A DNA stretch of 64,000 bases, from positions 9,612,501-9,676,500 of the forward strand of contig NC_088311.1 of NCBI RefSeq assembly GCF_910592395.1. The letters are read 5' to 3'. This DNA is from Lineus longissimus. Lineage: Eukaryota > Nemertea > Pilidiophora > Heteronemertea > Lineidae. The notes below the pieces were generated by a model. The model was not told where the DNA came from and searched no databases. It saw only the letters and a program-made list of their open reading frames with translations. The translations under genes and the position numbers were made by a program. Below are positions 1-13,175 of the stretch, piece after piece (position 1 is the stretch's first letter; every line of letters begins with the position of its first letter).

Positions 1-3000
1 TTCAATGTACTATGCATTTTGCACCAGTGATGAGGTCAGTGAAGAGAGGAATGAAAGGCCATTGCAGTCAGTGCTCTTTCTGTCCAGCTTGAATAATAGT
101 TAATCGACTTTAGATTCATTTCTCTAAATATATTAAGAAGAAAAGCTTTAGACTTGAACGCCAAAAAAATATAGCGACCAGTTCAGTGTGTCAAACGACT
201 ATAAGTTTTGTCAGCACTCTTTGATGAAAACAGCATCACAGCCTTATCCCAATCCAAAACAAGCAATCACCTTGTAATACATTAGCCTATTTCATGTAAA
301 TAATCTGTGAATACTGTAAATGGCTGATCAAGTTCTCCATCATTTCTGGAATAAACTTATATAAACATAGAAGTATTATCTTATGATATCTTTTATCTAA
401 CTGAGAGGTACCTTGTCAAACCCTGTCAGGCGTTACAAAATTCATTGATTAAGCAACACGCAGAAACAACTTGAGATGGCGATGAGCCTGGAAGATGTCT
501 GGTCATCTAAGGAAAGCTGCTTATGTCGCAATCCAACAGGTGAGAGGACATAGTTACACAAGGTTGGGCCTGATTGCTTCCCTGATGAGCCGATTTCGGC
601 CACAAATTGGAAAATTAAGCTGATTAGTGGCAGGTTCATTCTGTTGCTTAAGATGCTTTTCTGGTGAGGAATTGAAAAGCCGAGAAGATAAGATGCCGTG
701 TGGGGCATCATGGCTCATCAAGGGTTGATATCTGCTAATTCCCATGAGGGACTATTAGGTCAAGAGACAATTGCAACATGATTGCCTTGATAATTTAAGG
801 GGATGTTAGAACCGAATAACGATAACATGTGCACATTCTGACATTTCTTGTACAGCCTTTATGGCCAATCTTCACTTAAGCGATTTACGCTCTACCAACC
901 GGCATTGTCCATGGTTCCCACCACTGAGTTCGATTTTGATATGAAATTACATAGCCGTGATGCGCGCGTTCTCACATTTGCACTCAGTGGAGAACCTGCC
1001 GTAGTGAAGATATACCTTATATGTTCTTGGTGCGACAACGACCTCAAACCTAAAATTGAAATTTAGTAGCTTGCACGGTCATAAACTAACCCGGCGTCGC
1101 TTTATCACTTTATCGTATTGATACCGGTGTTACATTGTATTAATATTGATTTCACCTCTTAGTCCCCGTAACCGACGATTGCGACGGGACAATCTGTCTC
1201 AAGCTAGCCGATAAATATACATTAACTTGGCGCTATTAAAGTTAGTCTCCCACAGGGATGAGCTCAATTGATTAGAGTGTCCGCGGGTAGATAGGACTAT
1301 CGCTGCAGCATCCCGCGGGAGGGGCTTGCGTGATGCGGCGCTAGGGACAATCACTCAAGGTCCAACGCGGAGATAAATCCATTCGCTTCCATCGATTAAC
1401 TTGCTATCACCTGCTGCTGGGTAAACATCGATGAATACCGCCGAGAAAATATTGGCGGCTGTTTTTAGTCCACTCATCGCTGTCTAGATCACTACACATC
1501 CACATGCTAAGACGAAAAAAACTCCGCAATCAACAGGTCAAGTAAGGTGTTAGGTCACCGCACCTGAGCTGTGATGACAGAAATCTTGAAGTAGTTTTTT
1601 ATCCGAGAAGCGTAAGCCATCGAGATAGCCACCCATTACATTTACTAGCTCACAGATAGCCAATGGACGTTTTGCGGCAGTTTTTAAGACCTGGAATGAT
1701 GAATCTGGAGCACACGCTGGTACGTACAGCGGTTGTCTCCACATCCTGATATGCGGCAGATCAATCGTTTTGTCAGTATTACCGCACCGACACATTGCGG
1801 ATTTCCCGGAGATCCTCGTGATACTGAGGAGCAATATAGGTTTGTTTGTCACCTGAATGTGATTAGCAAGTAATGCTTTTTTCTATAGAAGTGGCAAATA
1901 AACGTGATCGTAATAAGACTGTTGGTCATATCGCCTTTTACTTTGAAAGATTTATCGGGGGAAAGCAGTGCAACATCTTCAGTTTTTTTAGCTTTAATTT
2001 TTCACATAATTTGTCTATCTAGTCCCTGTTCCTGTCGAGAAGAGAAATAATGAATCTCGGAACTAATATTTCTGTATATACCCGCTAACACTTTGTCGTT
2101 TGTTTGGTCGGGATGAGACGTAATCACCATCAGGTCACCGAGACGTGACGACGAAATACAAAGATTTCTCTCCTCTTAAAAGCTGAATCGTAGCTTATAA
2201 AATCGGTCAGTGATACTCGTGGTAACCCCGGAGGTGTCTTTTCCCGGTAAAGATATTCAGTGCAACACAATGGAAGAGATAGCGCGTGATAGCCATCGTA
2301 CAACTCACAAAAGTGGTAAGTGATACTGGTTTCGCCAGACAATCCTAGAGGTATTTTCTCCCTTGGCGATCTTTGTAGAGCCAGTCAGAGCAACACAGTG
2401 GAAGTGACAGCCCCGATAAAGCTATCGCACACCTCACAAAAAAGTGGGGCATGTAAGTGATACTATTGTTTCACCGGATATGCCTTCTTTCTGGTTGAAT
2501 TATGTTGAGACATTCAGATCACAACCCGAGTGACGGTCGATCGATGTGTAAGATTAATGGTTGTGCTTTGATGAGGTGATCGGTCAAGCGAGGATGGTTC
2601 TGGTGTTGTTACAGTTGCTTCTTAGATCCACTCTGGCTTGACCCGTGACCTTTGGTGTCTGGGAAGAGCGTCCGGGATGATGTACAATCCAAGTCCATCG
2701 GCCATGATCATACGCGCAGAACTGAATCATGATCAGGAGCTATGATGGACATCAGTATGTTAAAGGTAATCTCAACCTATCCGAGAAGCAGAGCATATGG
2801 AAAGTTTATTTAGCACCATATAATTTTTACAAACAGAAGTATTACGCACAACCGCCTAGAAGGAACAAAATTAAGGAAACTTTGTTCTGTGCAAGGAAGT
2901 GTCGTGCAACTGAGCTCTCTAGCAATTCTGTAGGAGTTTGTAAGAAGACCAACCTCTTCTAAAAACGACGAGGCAATCCTGCTAAAAAGCTTTGAACCTG

Positions 3001-4990
3001 ATATCGGCATTACAGAGCTGCTTGAAACGATATATCTTTAAATTATTTGACTCTGTATCAACTTTATTAGCTTTGCTTGCAATATTCACCAGCTCACCGA
3101 ACGTCCAGCATAGAGAGTGCTACGGTGCAAAATATCCTGCCAAGGATAATAAGCCCGAGGTAATCCGATGGATAAGATAACTATAGAAAGCCTTGACTGA
3201 GGTGTCTGAGATGTCAAGAACTCCCAACTCCCAATCCTCAACTCTCAAATGTTATGACATTTATTTTCCAGTATTTTTATTAGCCTGGCCTGCACAAGGA
3301 GAATTTATTAGCATTTTGTAACAAACAGGTCTCAATGAGGAAGAATGCTCCAACTGAGTTGAGGGGGGAAATAATTAACCCGGCTGCTCAAACTCAACTT
3401 GAAAGAAACAATAATGCGCTGTTATTAACTGAATATGGTCTGAAGTGGAATATGTTATGGGCAACCTGGAATGAGGACATCATTTCGAGTCTGCTGAAAG
3501 CATGGCAGGTTTCCAGTGGACTGAAAGCCACATTTCGTGTAAACCTACTTGTTTCGTAGAGCAATGAGATGTAGATTGATTGTGTAGAATAATGCGATCG
3601 CTGCATGTTGGAAGTACAGGGCGCCTCAAAAAAACATATAATTATATAAAACCTTGTGCAAAATCGTTAGCATTGGCATTTTGATGAATGGTGACATAAA
3701 CCTCGTAATATAGAAAAAAGACAAAATGTCGCGGTATGAGTTCGCTTTCTTACACAGCGATTTTTGGACAGGTCCTCGAAGCACTTCGTCATCGCAGATA
3801 AAGCGCGTTGTCATCACAGAGCAATCCAGGAGATTTGAAACAGCTGGTAAGCGCTAACTTAACCTTCGAACACTTACGGGAAAGCATTTATAGAATGTGC
3901 CTTGCAATCTATTCGCACACGATCAGAAGTCCACGCCAAAAGCCGCAGAGAGTGCTATCTAAACTCGCGAGAGAGTCCCCCAATAGCAACTGCTAATATG
4001 TGTGGCATATTGTGCCACTTTAGATGAAAAGTAATGGAGAAACGCATAGTGCACGAAAGATGACGATAATGAGTTGAGAAGAAAAAAAACTGGCATGCCT
4101 GAAATAGCCAAGTGTATAGCGCAGTGTGTGTGCTCCTTGGTTTCAATATCACATGTAGGCCTAAGCATAAATGTTACAGTATAAAGCGCTGAGAAGTTAC
4201 TTTTTGTTTTTCTCCTACGGCATAAACGTTACGTACCGTATATGACATCGATGCAGAGAACGGTTTAAAAAACTGCTGTTAGTATTTTAGAATTCATGTA
4301 GCATACCATCATCATACCTCGAGGTCATTTGCAGATAAAGGTCTGATTCATTGGTTACCACGATTAGAAACCTGATAAATAGCATGTTCAGCCCCAAGAA
4401 AGAATTCAAATGCAATACCGACGCAATTATCGACAACACTTTACTGATTCAATAGATATTCTAGAAGAAATTGAAAGCTTTTTTTCACGTACCAAACGTG
4501 GTACATTGAGTTGTATCGAAATGCAACCGTAGAAGTCTATATTAGCCAGTGTCGGTTATGAATTTAGTACAATAGACTAATGCTGATGTTTGTTTCTTTT
4601 CTACCGCGACAATGGCAATTCGTTGAAGCCGATTGTCATCTCGTGTTATTATTGAATCATTTGAGAGCATTCTCCTCAATCAACATTTTGATGCCATTAT
4701 GGTGCCTTTTTAGACAAGTTAGCAAACATGCTGATTTGATAGTATTGCTATTTAGACTAATCACAGATATTGGTTTGAAAGCTTTAAAATAAGAAATGCA
4801 TGTAAGAGAAACATTTACATGACAATATACTGATTATTCATGCTGCTGCTTCAACGTGTTAAATCCGACGACTCATTCGCTTTGATACCTTTCCCAGGCC
4901 GACTAAACAAGACACTGAGTGAATACAGAGTAAAATAAAATGCATAAATGCCCTAATGTAAACGGTGTATTCACTGTATCTCTTCTTTAA
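1..4990. other. No supported gene; AT-rich intergenic DNA
   Basis: Reading frames here are short (100 codons or fewer), overlap one another on both strands and show no domain, signal peptide or exon series with matching phases. I see only a diverged tandem repeat near 2.2-2.5 kb. Isolated exons of an unrecognised gene cannot be excluded. Confidence 0.5.
2211..2475. repeat. Diverged tandem repeat, about 110-137 bp unit
   Basis: Three starts of the phrase TGATACT (2211, 2321, 2458) are each preceded by GTCAG or GTAAG and followed by related text. Shared pieces include GCAACACA(A/G)TGGAAG and CTCACAAAA. The spacing is uneven (110, then 137 bp), so this is an old, degraded duplication. Confidence 0.45.
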
Positions 4991-5195
4991 AGGGAGACTC
5001 CGCGTATAGGCAGGAGCCAGGTAGGCCAGATTATATTGTACGAAGTCGCCGATGGGATCTTCTATCTCACAGTATATCGAACGCTATACGAGCAGCGTAC
5101 ACTACATTTTATCTTTGAATCCTCCACGAGCTGTCCATATATGATAATCTGGAGACCACAAATGTGACCGACTAGCTCCTGACTGTAGTTCCCCT
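4991..5195. mobile_element. 205-bp MITE with TTAA target sites
   Basis: The left end follows TTAA (4987-4990) and reads AGGGAGACTCC. The right end precedes TTAA (5196-5199) and reads AGGGGAACTAC on the other strand, so the terminal inverted repeat matches at 7 of the first 9 bases. TTAA duplication is typical of piggyBac and Kolobok elements. There is no coding capacity, so this would be a non-autonomous copy. Confidence 0.5.
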
Positions 5196-5199
5196 TTAA

Positions 5200-8100
5200 G
5201 GATCCCTGTTTAGGATAACAGAATTGCGTTCGCTGCATTATACAAAACAATACGCGCGGTAACAGACAAAACGGGGGCGTTTTTCCAGCGACAGCTGGAG
5301 AGGGGTAAGTAGCCCTTGGCCCCTTCTACTACGGTTATGTACCATGTGCACTATGAATATGCAATATGCAAACATGCATGCGCGCAAGTATGAATGAATA
5401 CGTGTTTCATTCCCTAAACAATAGATGGGAACATTGTCGACGGGAAACAAAAAATAGAGATTATACCGACAGTCCGCCATGCTTCAGCTTCAAGCAGTAA
5501 TGCTAAAATAACATCACGTTTGGTTATTCTCGTCGAAGATTAATGTAAATTAAGTATTACGTACCGGTTCTTGATGCAGAACACGAGTGATGGTAACCTG
5601 TAACGAAATAAAATACACGAATTAGAAAAATGCTCCTAATGATATATCGCGAGATCGATACTTCTAATGTTTCAGTGATTTTTGAAAAAGATTAATTTTT
5701 GCACGGCCAGGAGGAAATGTAGATGACGTACATTGTCACTGAAAGTAGCAGGGATTTTGTGATTAATCATGAATTTTCTCATTTAGGTCCATTATCTCGG
5801 AATCAATGAGGTGATGGCCCATTTTGCAATCTGTTCTTGAATAGCACAGAAGAACATATCAAAAGTTCAATGCCAAAATAACACCGCCACATGAGAAGGG
5901 AGTTCGAGGGACGCGATGTGCGTCGAGAAGAAGACGTATAAAAAGCGAATGGCGGTGTCTCCTCGCCTTAAATTCCCTTCCGTTTACTGCCTAATGCTTG
6001 GCGGTGATGTAATCGTTGAGCCAGCCGTGTAGAATATCTTATGGGTGCATGACTGCAGCAGAAATTCGTCTTCTAGTAAAGAGATAACAGAGGAATTTTT
6101 CGAGTGAATATTTAATTCTGTGTTTAGATCCACGGAGTGGAGACCGTGGTATGGTAACAACCAGGCCCACAAAACTGCGGTAGACTCAGTTCGGAGAAAG
6201 GTCTTTATCATACGGCAGGTTTAGTTGCTTAGGGTTTTCTTCATTAGGGATTTGGAGACAGTGGCCTACTTTTAAGCTACATGTAATATGAAGAATAATG
6301 TGTTTTGACATGACACGGAGCGGACGTTTAGCATAAGGAGCCCTAACGACATTTACATTCGCGGTCAAACGCAAGGAACCCTTGGAATGCGATGATATCA
6401 GCCTTAAATTTATTTGGTTCAAAACTTCAGTATATGTAACATGCTAACATGTGTTTGATACATAGCTTTATGAGCTGGTTGCAGATATGAACCAAAAACC
6501 CTAAAAAAATCGCTATTTCAAAATCTCTTTAACTTCTTTTCGACGGAGATAACCCAAAGCAAACTAGCATTCCCAGATGAAACAATCTAAAGCGTTAGAT
6601 GTTCTGTTCTCAGAGATCTATGAGAAATAATACAATTACTCGAGCAATTTCAGTTCTGAGAGCCGACCCCAGAGCCCCAGGCTGCATGTGGATTACGTAA
6701 GAAATATAATGAAACGGAGGATGTGCACAATGAAGAAGTGCAATGGTGCGGCAGTCCTATTGATTGTGTCACAGAATCTACGTAAAGGATTAGTGGATTC
6801 ATCTCCTGCAGATGGAGGCAAATCCGGGATTGACTTCGGTATAGAGCTCTGTGCACGAGAATAATGTCAGCTCCAATAATGCAAAATGGAGAGCGAAGCG
6901 TCACAGTGCATTTTTATCGCGCAAAACGACTCGTATGGTCATTAAAATACGTTTCTTCTAAGGCGGAATAAGCGGATGAGAGGTCCAGCCTGAATGCTTG
7001 ACCGATCAGATGCAGAATTGGTGTGGCATCCTGAGTATCACGCCAGTTTCAAGTTTCAAGTCTGAAACAGCAGTTTTGATAGACCGACCAAGCTGCAATC
7101 TTAATCACATGAGAATAGTTGGTCGAGCGTCAAGAACAGCCACGAGGTTTTATTATATTTTAGCTTTGCAATGTGAAAAGCATCTTAAGTCTGTGATTTT
7201 CACTGTAAATAACTATAAGACTATTCGAAACAAAAGAAGAAGGTAATCAAAATGAATGGCGCACTAAATAATCACTACAAACCAGGTGCAAAAGAACAAA
7301 ATGTCGCCCTGGAAAAAGGTGTCTGGTCCCTGTTGTATTCTGACGGATTATAGTATCTGGTTCTATTAAAGGCCACATCGGCAATTAAAAACGCAAAATA
7401 AAATCCTTTGTTCCCGGACCTTCTATCCTAGGACATTTAAACTCCTACACCGGCATACTCCCAACGATTCTAACTCCCGGTCTATAGCAAGTTTTTTGGT
7501 CTGGCGAGGTGGGCATCTCACTTGCGAAACGTACAAATTAATAATCCTGAGCAAACTCGCAGGGTAGCTAGCGTCAGCCTACTGGCAAGTCTGTAAAGCA
7601 TTTCAGCTTATCGATCTGGCCACAGCCTTTTCATCTTGTGAGAAGTTGAACATGCAACATGCGTCTGGAGAACATTTTAATTGCTTTTTGTCGGCCATGA
7701 AGAGGAATTACAAATGTTCAGTTCCTTTATTACTGTGACCACATACAAGAATATTGATACGGAGAGACTTACATGGGGTGTATGTAAAACGTAATAAAAG
7801 AAAGAAAGAAATAAAACCGGAAACTGTAAACTGTAAATGGAAATTGACCCCGCCATGGCAGATTCTGGCGCAGCTATCGGTTGGATTGAAAAATGGACCT
7901 CGAGCGCGGACATCAACTTTCTGGTTTGCAGTAACTAAAAATTTGTCATGCAGGTCGCATAATGATGGGCTGTGGTAACATTTGTGCTAATAAACTGCAA
8001 GTCTGCTTTCATACAGATTCCATTGACCTAACTAGTGAAGGTGCCGTTTATGCGACAATTCCGTTTTACATACACCCATTTCCATTTCATTTCTATTGGC

Positions 8101-11100
8101 TTTCTTTATTTTTTATATTTTGTTTTACAAATGCCAACCACAAAGTGTGTAGATTCATGCAATACAATTTTTAGGACGACTCTGATCGAGCACCACGATT
8201 TACAGACGTTTCTTTCCAGATTGTGTATCCAGTGGCGCATGTGCATGAATGATTACCAAAGAATATGGTCTGCGCATGCGTAACCGGATACAAAACCTTC
8301 CGACTACTGTCAATTGTGGCGCTGATGTAATGTCACCAGAGGGTTATCTGCAATCTTTCCCAACCATATCGTCTTATCCTACGGTTAGACATGTTGGAAT
8401 AAAAGTAGGCAATGATATCAGCAGCATATACCTTTGCTGACAAAAAATCACTTCTTCAGTTGCAATTCGTAATACTACAGTATTTGCCTCCGGCTGCTGA
8501 ACTAATATCACACGGTAATATTTTGTTACGCATTCTGGTTAATTTTCATTGAACGCCAGAGCGCCGAGCAATAAAGTAGAGTAACAGAGTCTTAGTATTT
8601 TGCCATCGGTCTTTAACCTCAAGGCCAATATAGAAATCTATATATATGAAGCACTTTCAAAGTTCTATCTAATGACAGAAATTATTTCGATATTGGTTGC
8701 ACTCAACTGTCACACATGTGCTATTCGCCATTCAAGCGCCGGGTGAGAAGTGCCTCCTCTGTACTCGCAATTGACAATCAATAACTCTTCTCAATGGACC
8801 CGATCAGCAGGAACCAAGACCAACTGTCTCAGAGTCTAATCAAATCTGGTTCACGTTTAAACTTTAATAACCTAATCTGTCATTCGTGGCTTGTAGTTGG
8901 TATTAATATTGTATGATTTTGCTTAGTGATTTATGTTCGTAAGGTCGCGCTGTGGCGAGACGGAAAGCGAATTATAGCCCACTCAAACCCGTGTTAAGTG
9001 AGCAAGATTAGATTTTAATGAAATAATGACCGTTTTTGGTTGATAAATTGCGATATAATGCGACAATTTAGCGCACATATGCGTTGTAAAGTATGGGATG
9101 TTTTAAAAGTGGATCGGAAAATGTCGAAATGACACTTTTGGTAACTTTTACATGTTTTAGAACTTCCGATTATAATGACTAGCATGATCAGCGCTGATCC
9201 TTGATCTCTCATGGTATAGATTAACCCGCGTACGCGGCCGTATTACCCGGGAAAGGACAGAGAGCAAGGACGAAACGATGTCATATTCCTTCCTCTATTT
9301 CTTCTTCTCTTCTACTTCAATGAAGTGAGCTTTCGTAAATTTATGCAGTCCAAGAGTTTCGTTGTCATAGAGTGGTGTCCCTTGACTTTATTTTTCTCTT
9401 TATTAGCCAGCATGTCTAGTGAAAAACAGAGACAAACTCACAGCAAATGGAGCAATGGCAAAAGGTAAACATCATAAATTGTAGTCAGATTTTGAGAAAT
9501 TTTAAGCTTAAAGATTTCATTCTTAATGGTGTGGTGTCTAATGATGATTTCATGATGCTATGATTTGTTCCGAGGACTGTCTCATTTTAACTCTATCATT
9601 AATGACATACCAAGGGGGGCATGCGGCGAAACAACGGGTGAAAATGAATCACCTATACTTTATTAAAATTTGAATTTGAATGCGTAATGAAGGGGAGTGG
9701 ATCATCCCTGTGTGATGCCGGGTACGTTATCACCAAACTCATCGCTTTACCGATTTCTTTGTAAGAAAATCAGCGTGAGCACCGCAATAACATTAGAAGT
9801 CGTGTTAGTCACATTTTATATGGCAGTGAAATCTTGTTCATTAAAATCAATTTAAAAACACTATTACCGCTTTGATACTCCCAGATCACGTTTAAGGGGA
9901 ATCCTCATAATCAGACACATGTACAAAGTATGCCTGCTGCCATGATACTTACGTTTAGCAAATCTTGCCAGCATTACTTCGATTTTAGTACAATAATGTA
10001 AATGTAACAACCGCTACAACAAGTTCGGAACTAAACTAAAAGTAGAACATACTAAAGCCCTAACTATTACAAATGAAAAATTCTACTGGCTGCCACAGTA
10101 AAATCAATGGACAATTCCTCATTGGTTTTCCGCCTCATTATTGTCGTGCACTTCTGTCGTCTCTCATCAGTTGTTTCGTGTTAAGGTATCCTGCTATTTT
10201 TACCACCAACGTACATTGCTATTTGAATAATAACCTCAAGCTTTTTTTAAGGCAATAGGTCAACACCCAATAAGGTGTTTTGTCCCTCGTTCGCTTAGTT
10301 ATAAAAACACCCTCGCAGCCAGTGAACGGCAGCATTTTGCTGTAGCACTCTCTTGAAGTGTAGTTCTCCACTATCTTGTTAAGTTTGTAGCATCGCACCC
10401 AAGCAGTGAATCGTGCCTTGTCTACTGCAGCCGACTCTAGCCCGGAAGGTCCAGATTGGATCGATGTTACCCCGCCATTTTACGATCATTGATGAATGGG
10501 GAATTGATTTGATTTTAAAACTACCGAGTATCGGAGCAATTAAAATGCGCACAGTGAAGATATCTTGAACGCCGAAACCAGATGACGATTCTCGCTACGG
10601 TACAGTATTTTTTTCAAATACTTGGTACCGCCGTCGTAGTGACATATCTTTAACGATCAGAAAATAAAATCCAAGAGAAAAATCCAAGATGAAAAAATCC
10701 AAGAGAAAAAAAACCCTAAACGTTTCACACATCTTTAGCTCAAAGGGCACGTTCTTTTGTAAAACCCCGGTCAATACACGGTCTTTAAACAAAACCCGCT
10801 CGCACCGAAATTCCAATTGTTCTACTGTGTTATCAAACATGTCGAAGGGTAATCAGGGCAAATCTTGACAGCATCGACCTCCACAAAGCAGCTTCCATGG
10901 GGGTCGAGGGGCCTACAGTGGCACAGGCAAATAAACAAAATGAGTTGAATTCTATTTGCAAAATACAATACATTATAATCGCCGTTAGTCAACGAATATC
11001 AACAACTTGAGTTGAACAAAGTATGGTAGCGCGCAGTGGGTAAGAAATCAATAGGCTTATTCAGTGGAAATCCTCCCGGATCGTGATACAGGATGAAGCT

Positions 11101-11580
11101 ATCAGAGTTGAATGATACATCCGATGCGATTTCAATTTAACATTTCTCAATGACTGTTGACCCGTGTTCTCCATTACCCGACTAAATAATCCTTTGCTTC
11201 ACTTGTATGACTGGTGGATGTAAGGTTCTTTGTTGCGGCGTTATTAAAAATTTTGTCTTGATCCAATTGCCTTTCCGGTACATTCCCGGGTAGAATAGAG
11301 AATAGAGCTTCACTTAACATGGTTAATGCAAACGAGAAGTTTTAAGTAAGTCGTTTTTGTGGGGGTCATTTACATGTACATGTGCATCTTGACGTACAAA
11401 GTTCTGCCTGCAGGTTCTGAAAACAATTGTTTTGAATTAACCTAAATGTAGCCTGCAATCTACTTGAAAACCTGAGTATGTCACTGTGAAAATCACAATC
11501 GAGTATCAATCAATCAAAACTCCCCTAGTAAAGATATTATACACTGTAAAAAGTTTCAGTTTCTTTATTAGAGTGTCGTT
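5200..11580. other. No supported gene; intergenic DNA
   Basis: No coding exon series, RNA gene or long repeat stands out. A short inverted repeat (ACACCGCCA at about 5880, TGGCGGTGT at about 5950) brackets a TATAAAAAG near 5938. A second TATAAAAAC lies near 10300. Neither precedes a convincing open frame, so I do not call promoters. Confidence 0.45.
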
Positions 11581-11699
11581 CTAATGAAAGGGCAAGCCAT
11601 ATTAAGGTTTACTACCACCAAACTCCTAGCTATATCAAACGCGAGGCGCCTGGCGAGAAGGCGGTTTGTATATCTCAATCTGTATTTCACCGGTTTATG

Positions 11700-11845
11700 C
11701 CTGTTTCGCCTATTCCTGTTTCGCCTATTCCTGTTTCGCCTATTCCTGTTCCGCCTATTCCTGTTTGGCCTATTCCTGTTTGGCCTATTTCCTGTTTGGC
11801 CTATTTCCTGTTTCGCAGGGAACAGGAATAGGCGAAACAGGAATA
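11700..11845. repeat. 15-bp minisatellite with inverted terminal unit
   Basis: About eight tandem copies of CCTGTTTCGCCTATT (variants CGCC, GGCC and an added T) run to about 11815. They are followed at once by two units in the opposite orientation (AACAGGAATAGGCGAAACAG, 11821-11840), so the array can fold back on itself. The 15-bp period keeps a frame open and yields a repetitive Leu/Phe-rich translation that I regard as an artefact. Confidence 0.8.
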
Positions 11846-12524
11846 CACCATTTCACCAGCTGGCGGCGAACCAACCAGTGGCAACAGGAGGAATGCAGGT
11901 CTCGAACGTTCTAGTACCTTTGGATTCTCAACGCCGTAACTATTAGGCCATCGAGATTAGTGTATTCTCTCTTTAGTAAAAAAGAATATCCAAAGTACAG
12001 ATGGTGGTTATTTCGGAGACCATTCTATTTGAATATTACGTTCTGGTATGAAAACAAAGCCAATAATAAGTTGTCAACGCTCAAGGCTGACTCCCTCAGT
12101 TAATGCCCCCCCCACAGGGCACTAATATTGTCCGGAATTATTAACAATCGCTTATAAATCAAAAGAATAGCTCATTATAGACTGCCCTAATATTTACACA
12201 AGAGGGCTTTGGATAATACCCCTGGGCAAAATAATCGATCCCCTCAGACTCCCGGCCATGGAGAGTCAAACCACCGCTGGCTGAGTTCAGTGTTTGAAAC
12301 CGAGAGGAGAATATGAAATGACCCTTGCCATCATCCTCAGTCTAAACGTTGAGAATCGGGAGGAACCCAGTACGCTGATAATAGAGAAAAATAGTTCTTT
12401 GTCAAAGTAGTTAGATCAATCTAGATACCATTTTTTAATATGACAGCTTTACTATTTTTGTAGTACCCTATATAACATTGAAAGACCAGATGGTCGCGTT
12501 GAGCCTTGCAGAACGTGAGCAGGG

Positions 12525-12560
12525 GCGTAGCTAGCTTTTCGGTGCATTCGCTAGCTACGC
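12525..12560. repeat. Perfect 11-bp inverted repeat (hairpin)
   Basis: GCGTAGCTAGC is followed after 14 bases by its exact complement GCTAGCTACGC. The preceding AGGGGCGTAGCTAG resembles the terminal motif of many DNA transposons, so this may be a remnant MITE end. No partner end was found. Confidence 0.5.
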
Positions 12561-12949
12561 TCATGGTGAGGATGTCAAGAGATACTTTTGTTTTCAACAA
12601 GCACATACCATCGTTGAATTGTAACTTTCCAATCTCTCATGTTCTGCCCACAACGGGCTTTTAGACCATGATTTCTCGTGCTCATACTTTCTTATATGAG
12701 TTGCTGTGAACCATAGAACCATTGCTGGATGACACAAGGCAGTAGCCATCCTTCTCGAGACGAATTTGTATCTTTATTCAGAAATACAAGAGGCTCGTAT
12801 CGCGAAACTGAATACAAAGTGGCTGTTCCGAATAAATACATTGTTTAGAGGCATGTCTAGAATATTGGATAGACTCGTGAGTTCAACAAGGAAAAGCACT
12901 GACGATATCTGGGGGTCAAAGCAAGGGAATTAATATTATATTGGTCGAG

Positions 12950-13175
12950 TAAAAATAAGGCACTGGGCGCATAAACCTGAGGTCGTGTGCTCGACTCTCG
13001 GTGGAACCCCAAAATAATTCAGTAGTCTTGAGCAAGACACTGAACCGTGTCGTTCGCTTCTTAAAACCCAGTAGTATAAGTAAGTACCGGTCTTAAAGTA
13101 ATTTAAGCCCTGTTTCTCGTATGAGGCCTCCAAATGAGGAACTGATTGCGGCTGCCGTGACATTTGAATACCGCA
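12950..13175 (+). mobile_element. tRNA-derived SINE-like repeat
   Basis: The stretch contains a degraded B-box-like segment (GAGGTCGTGTGCTCGACTC). It is followed by CTTGAGCAAGACACTGAACC, a phrase typical of the conserved core of widespread animal SINEs. The A box is not clear and no target duplication was identified. The call rests on these two motifs only. Confidence 0.35.

Noticed and set aside
1255-1330. tRNA-like A box (GAGCTCAATTGATTAGAG) near 1260
   Set aside because: No B box (GGTTCGA-like) at the right distance and no acceptor stem pairing, so not a tRNA gene.
1550-1852. 100-codon minus-strand open frame with protein-like composition
   Set aside because: No recognised domain, no signal peptide and no neighbouring exon with matching phase.
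11584-11946. 120-codon plus-strand open frame with a Leu/Phe repeat
   Set aside because: It is the translation of the 15-bp minisatellite; the period divisible by three keeps the frame open.
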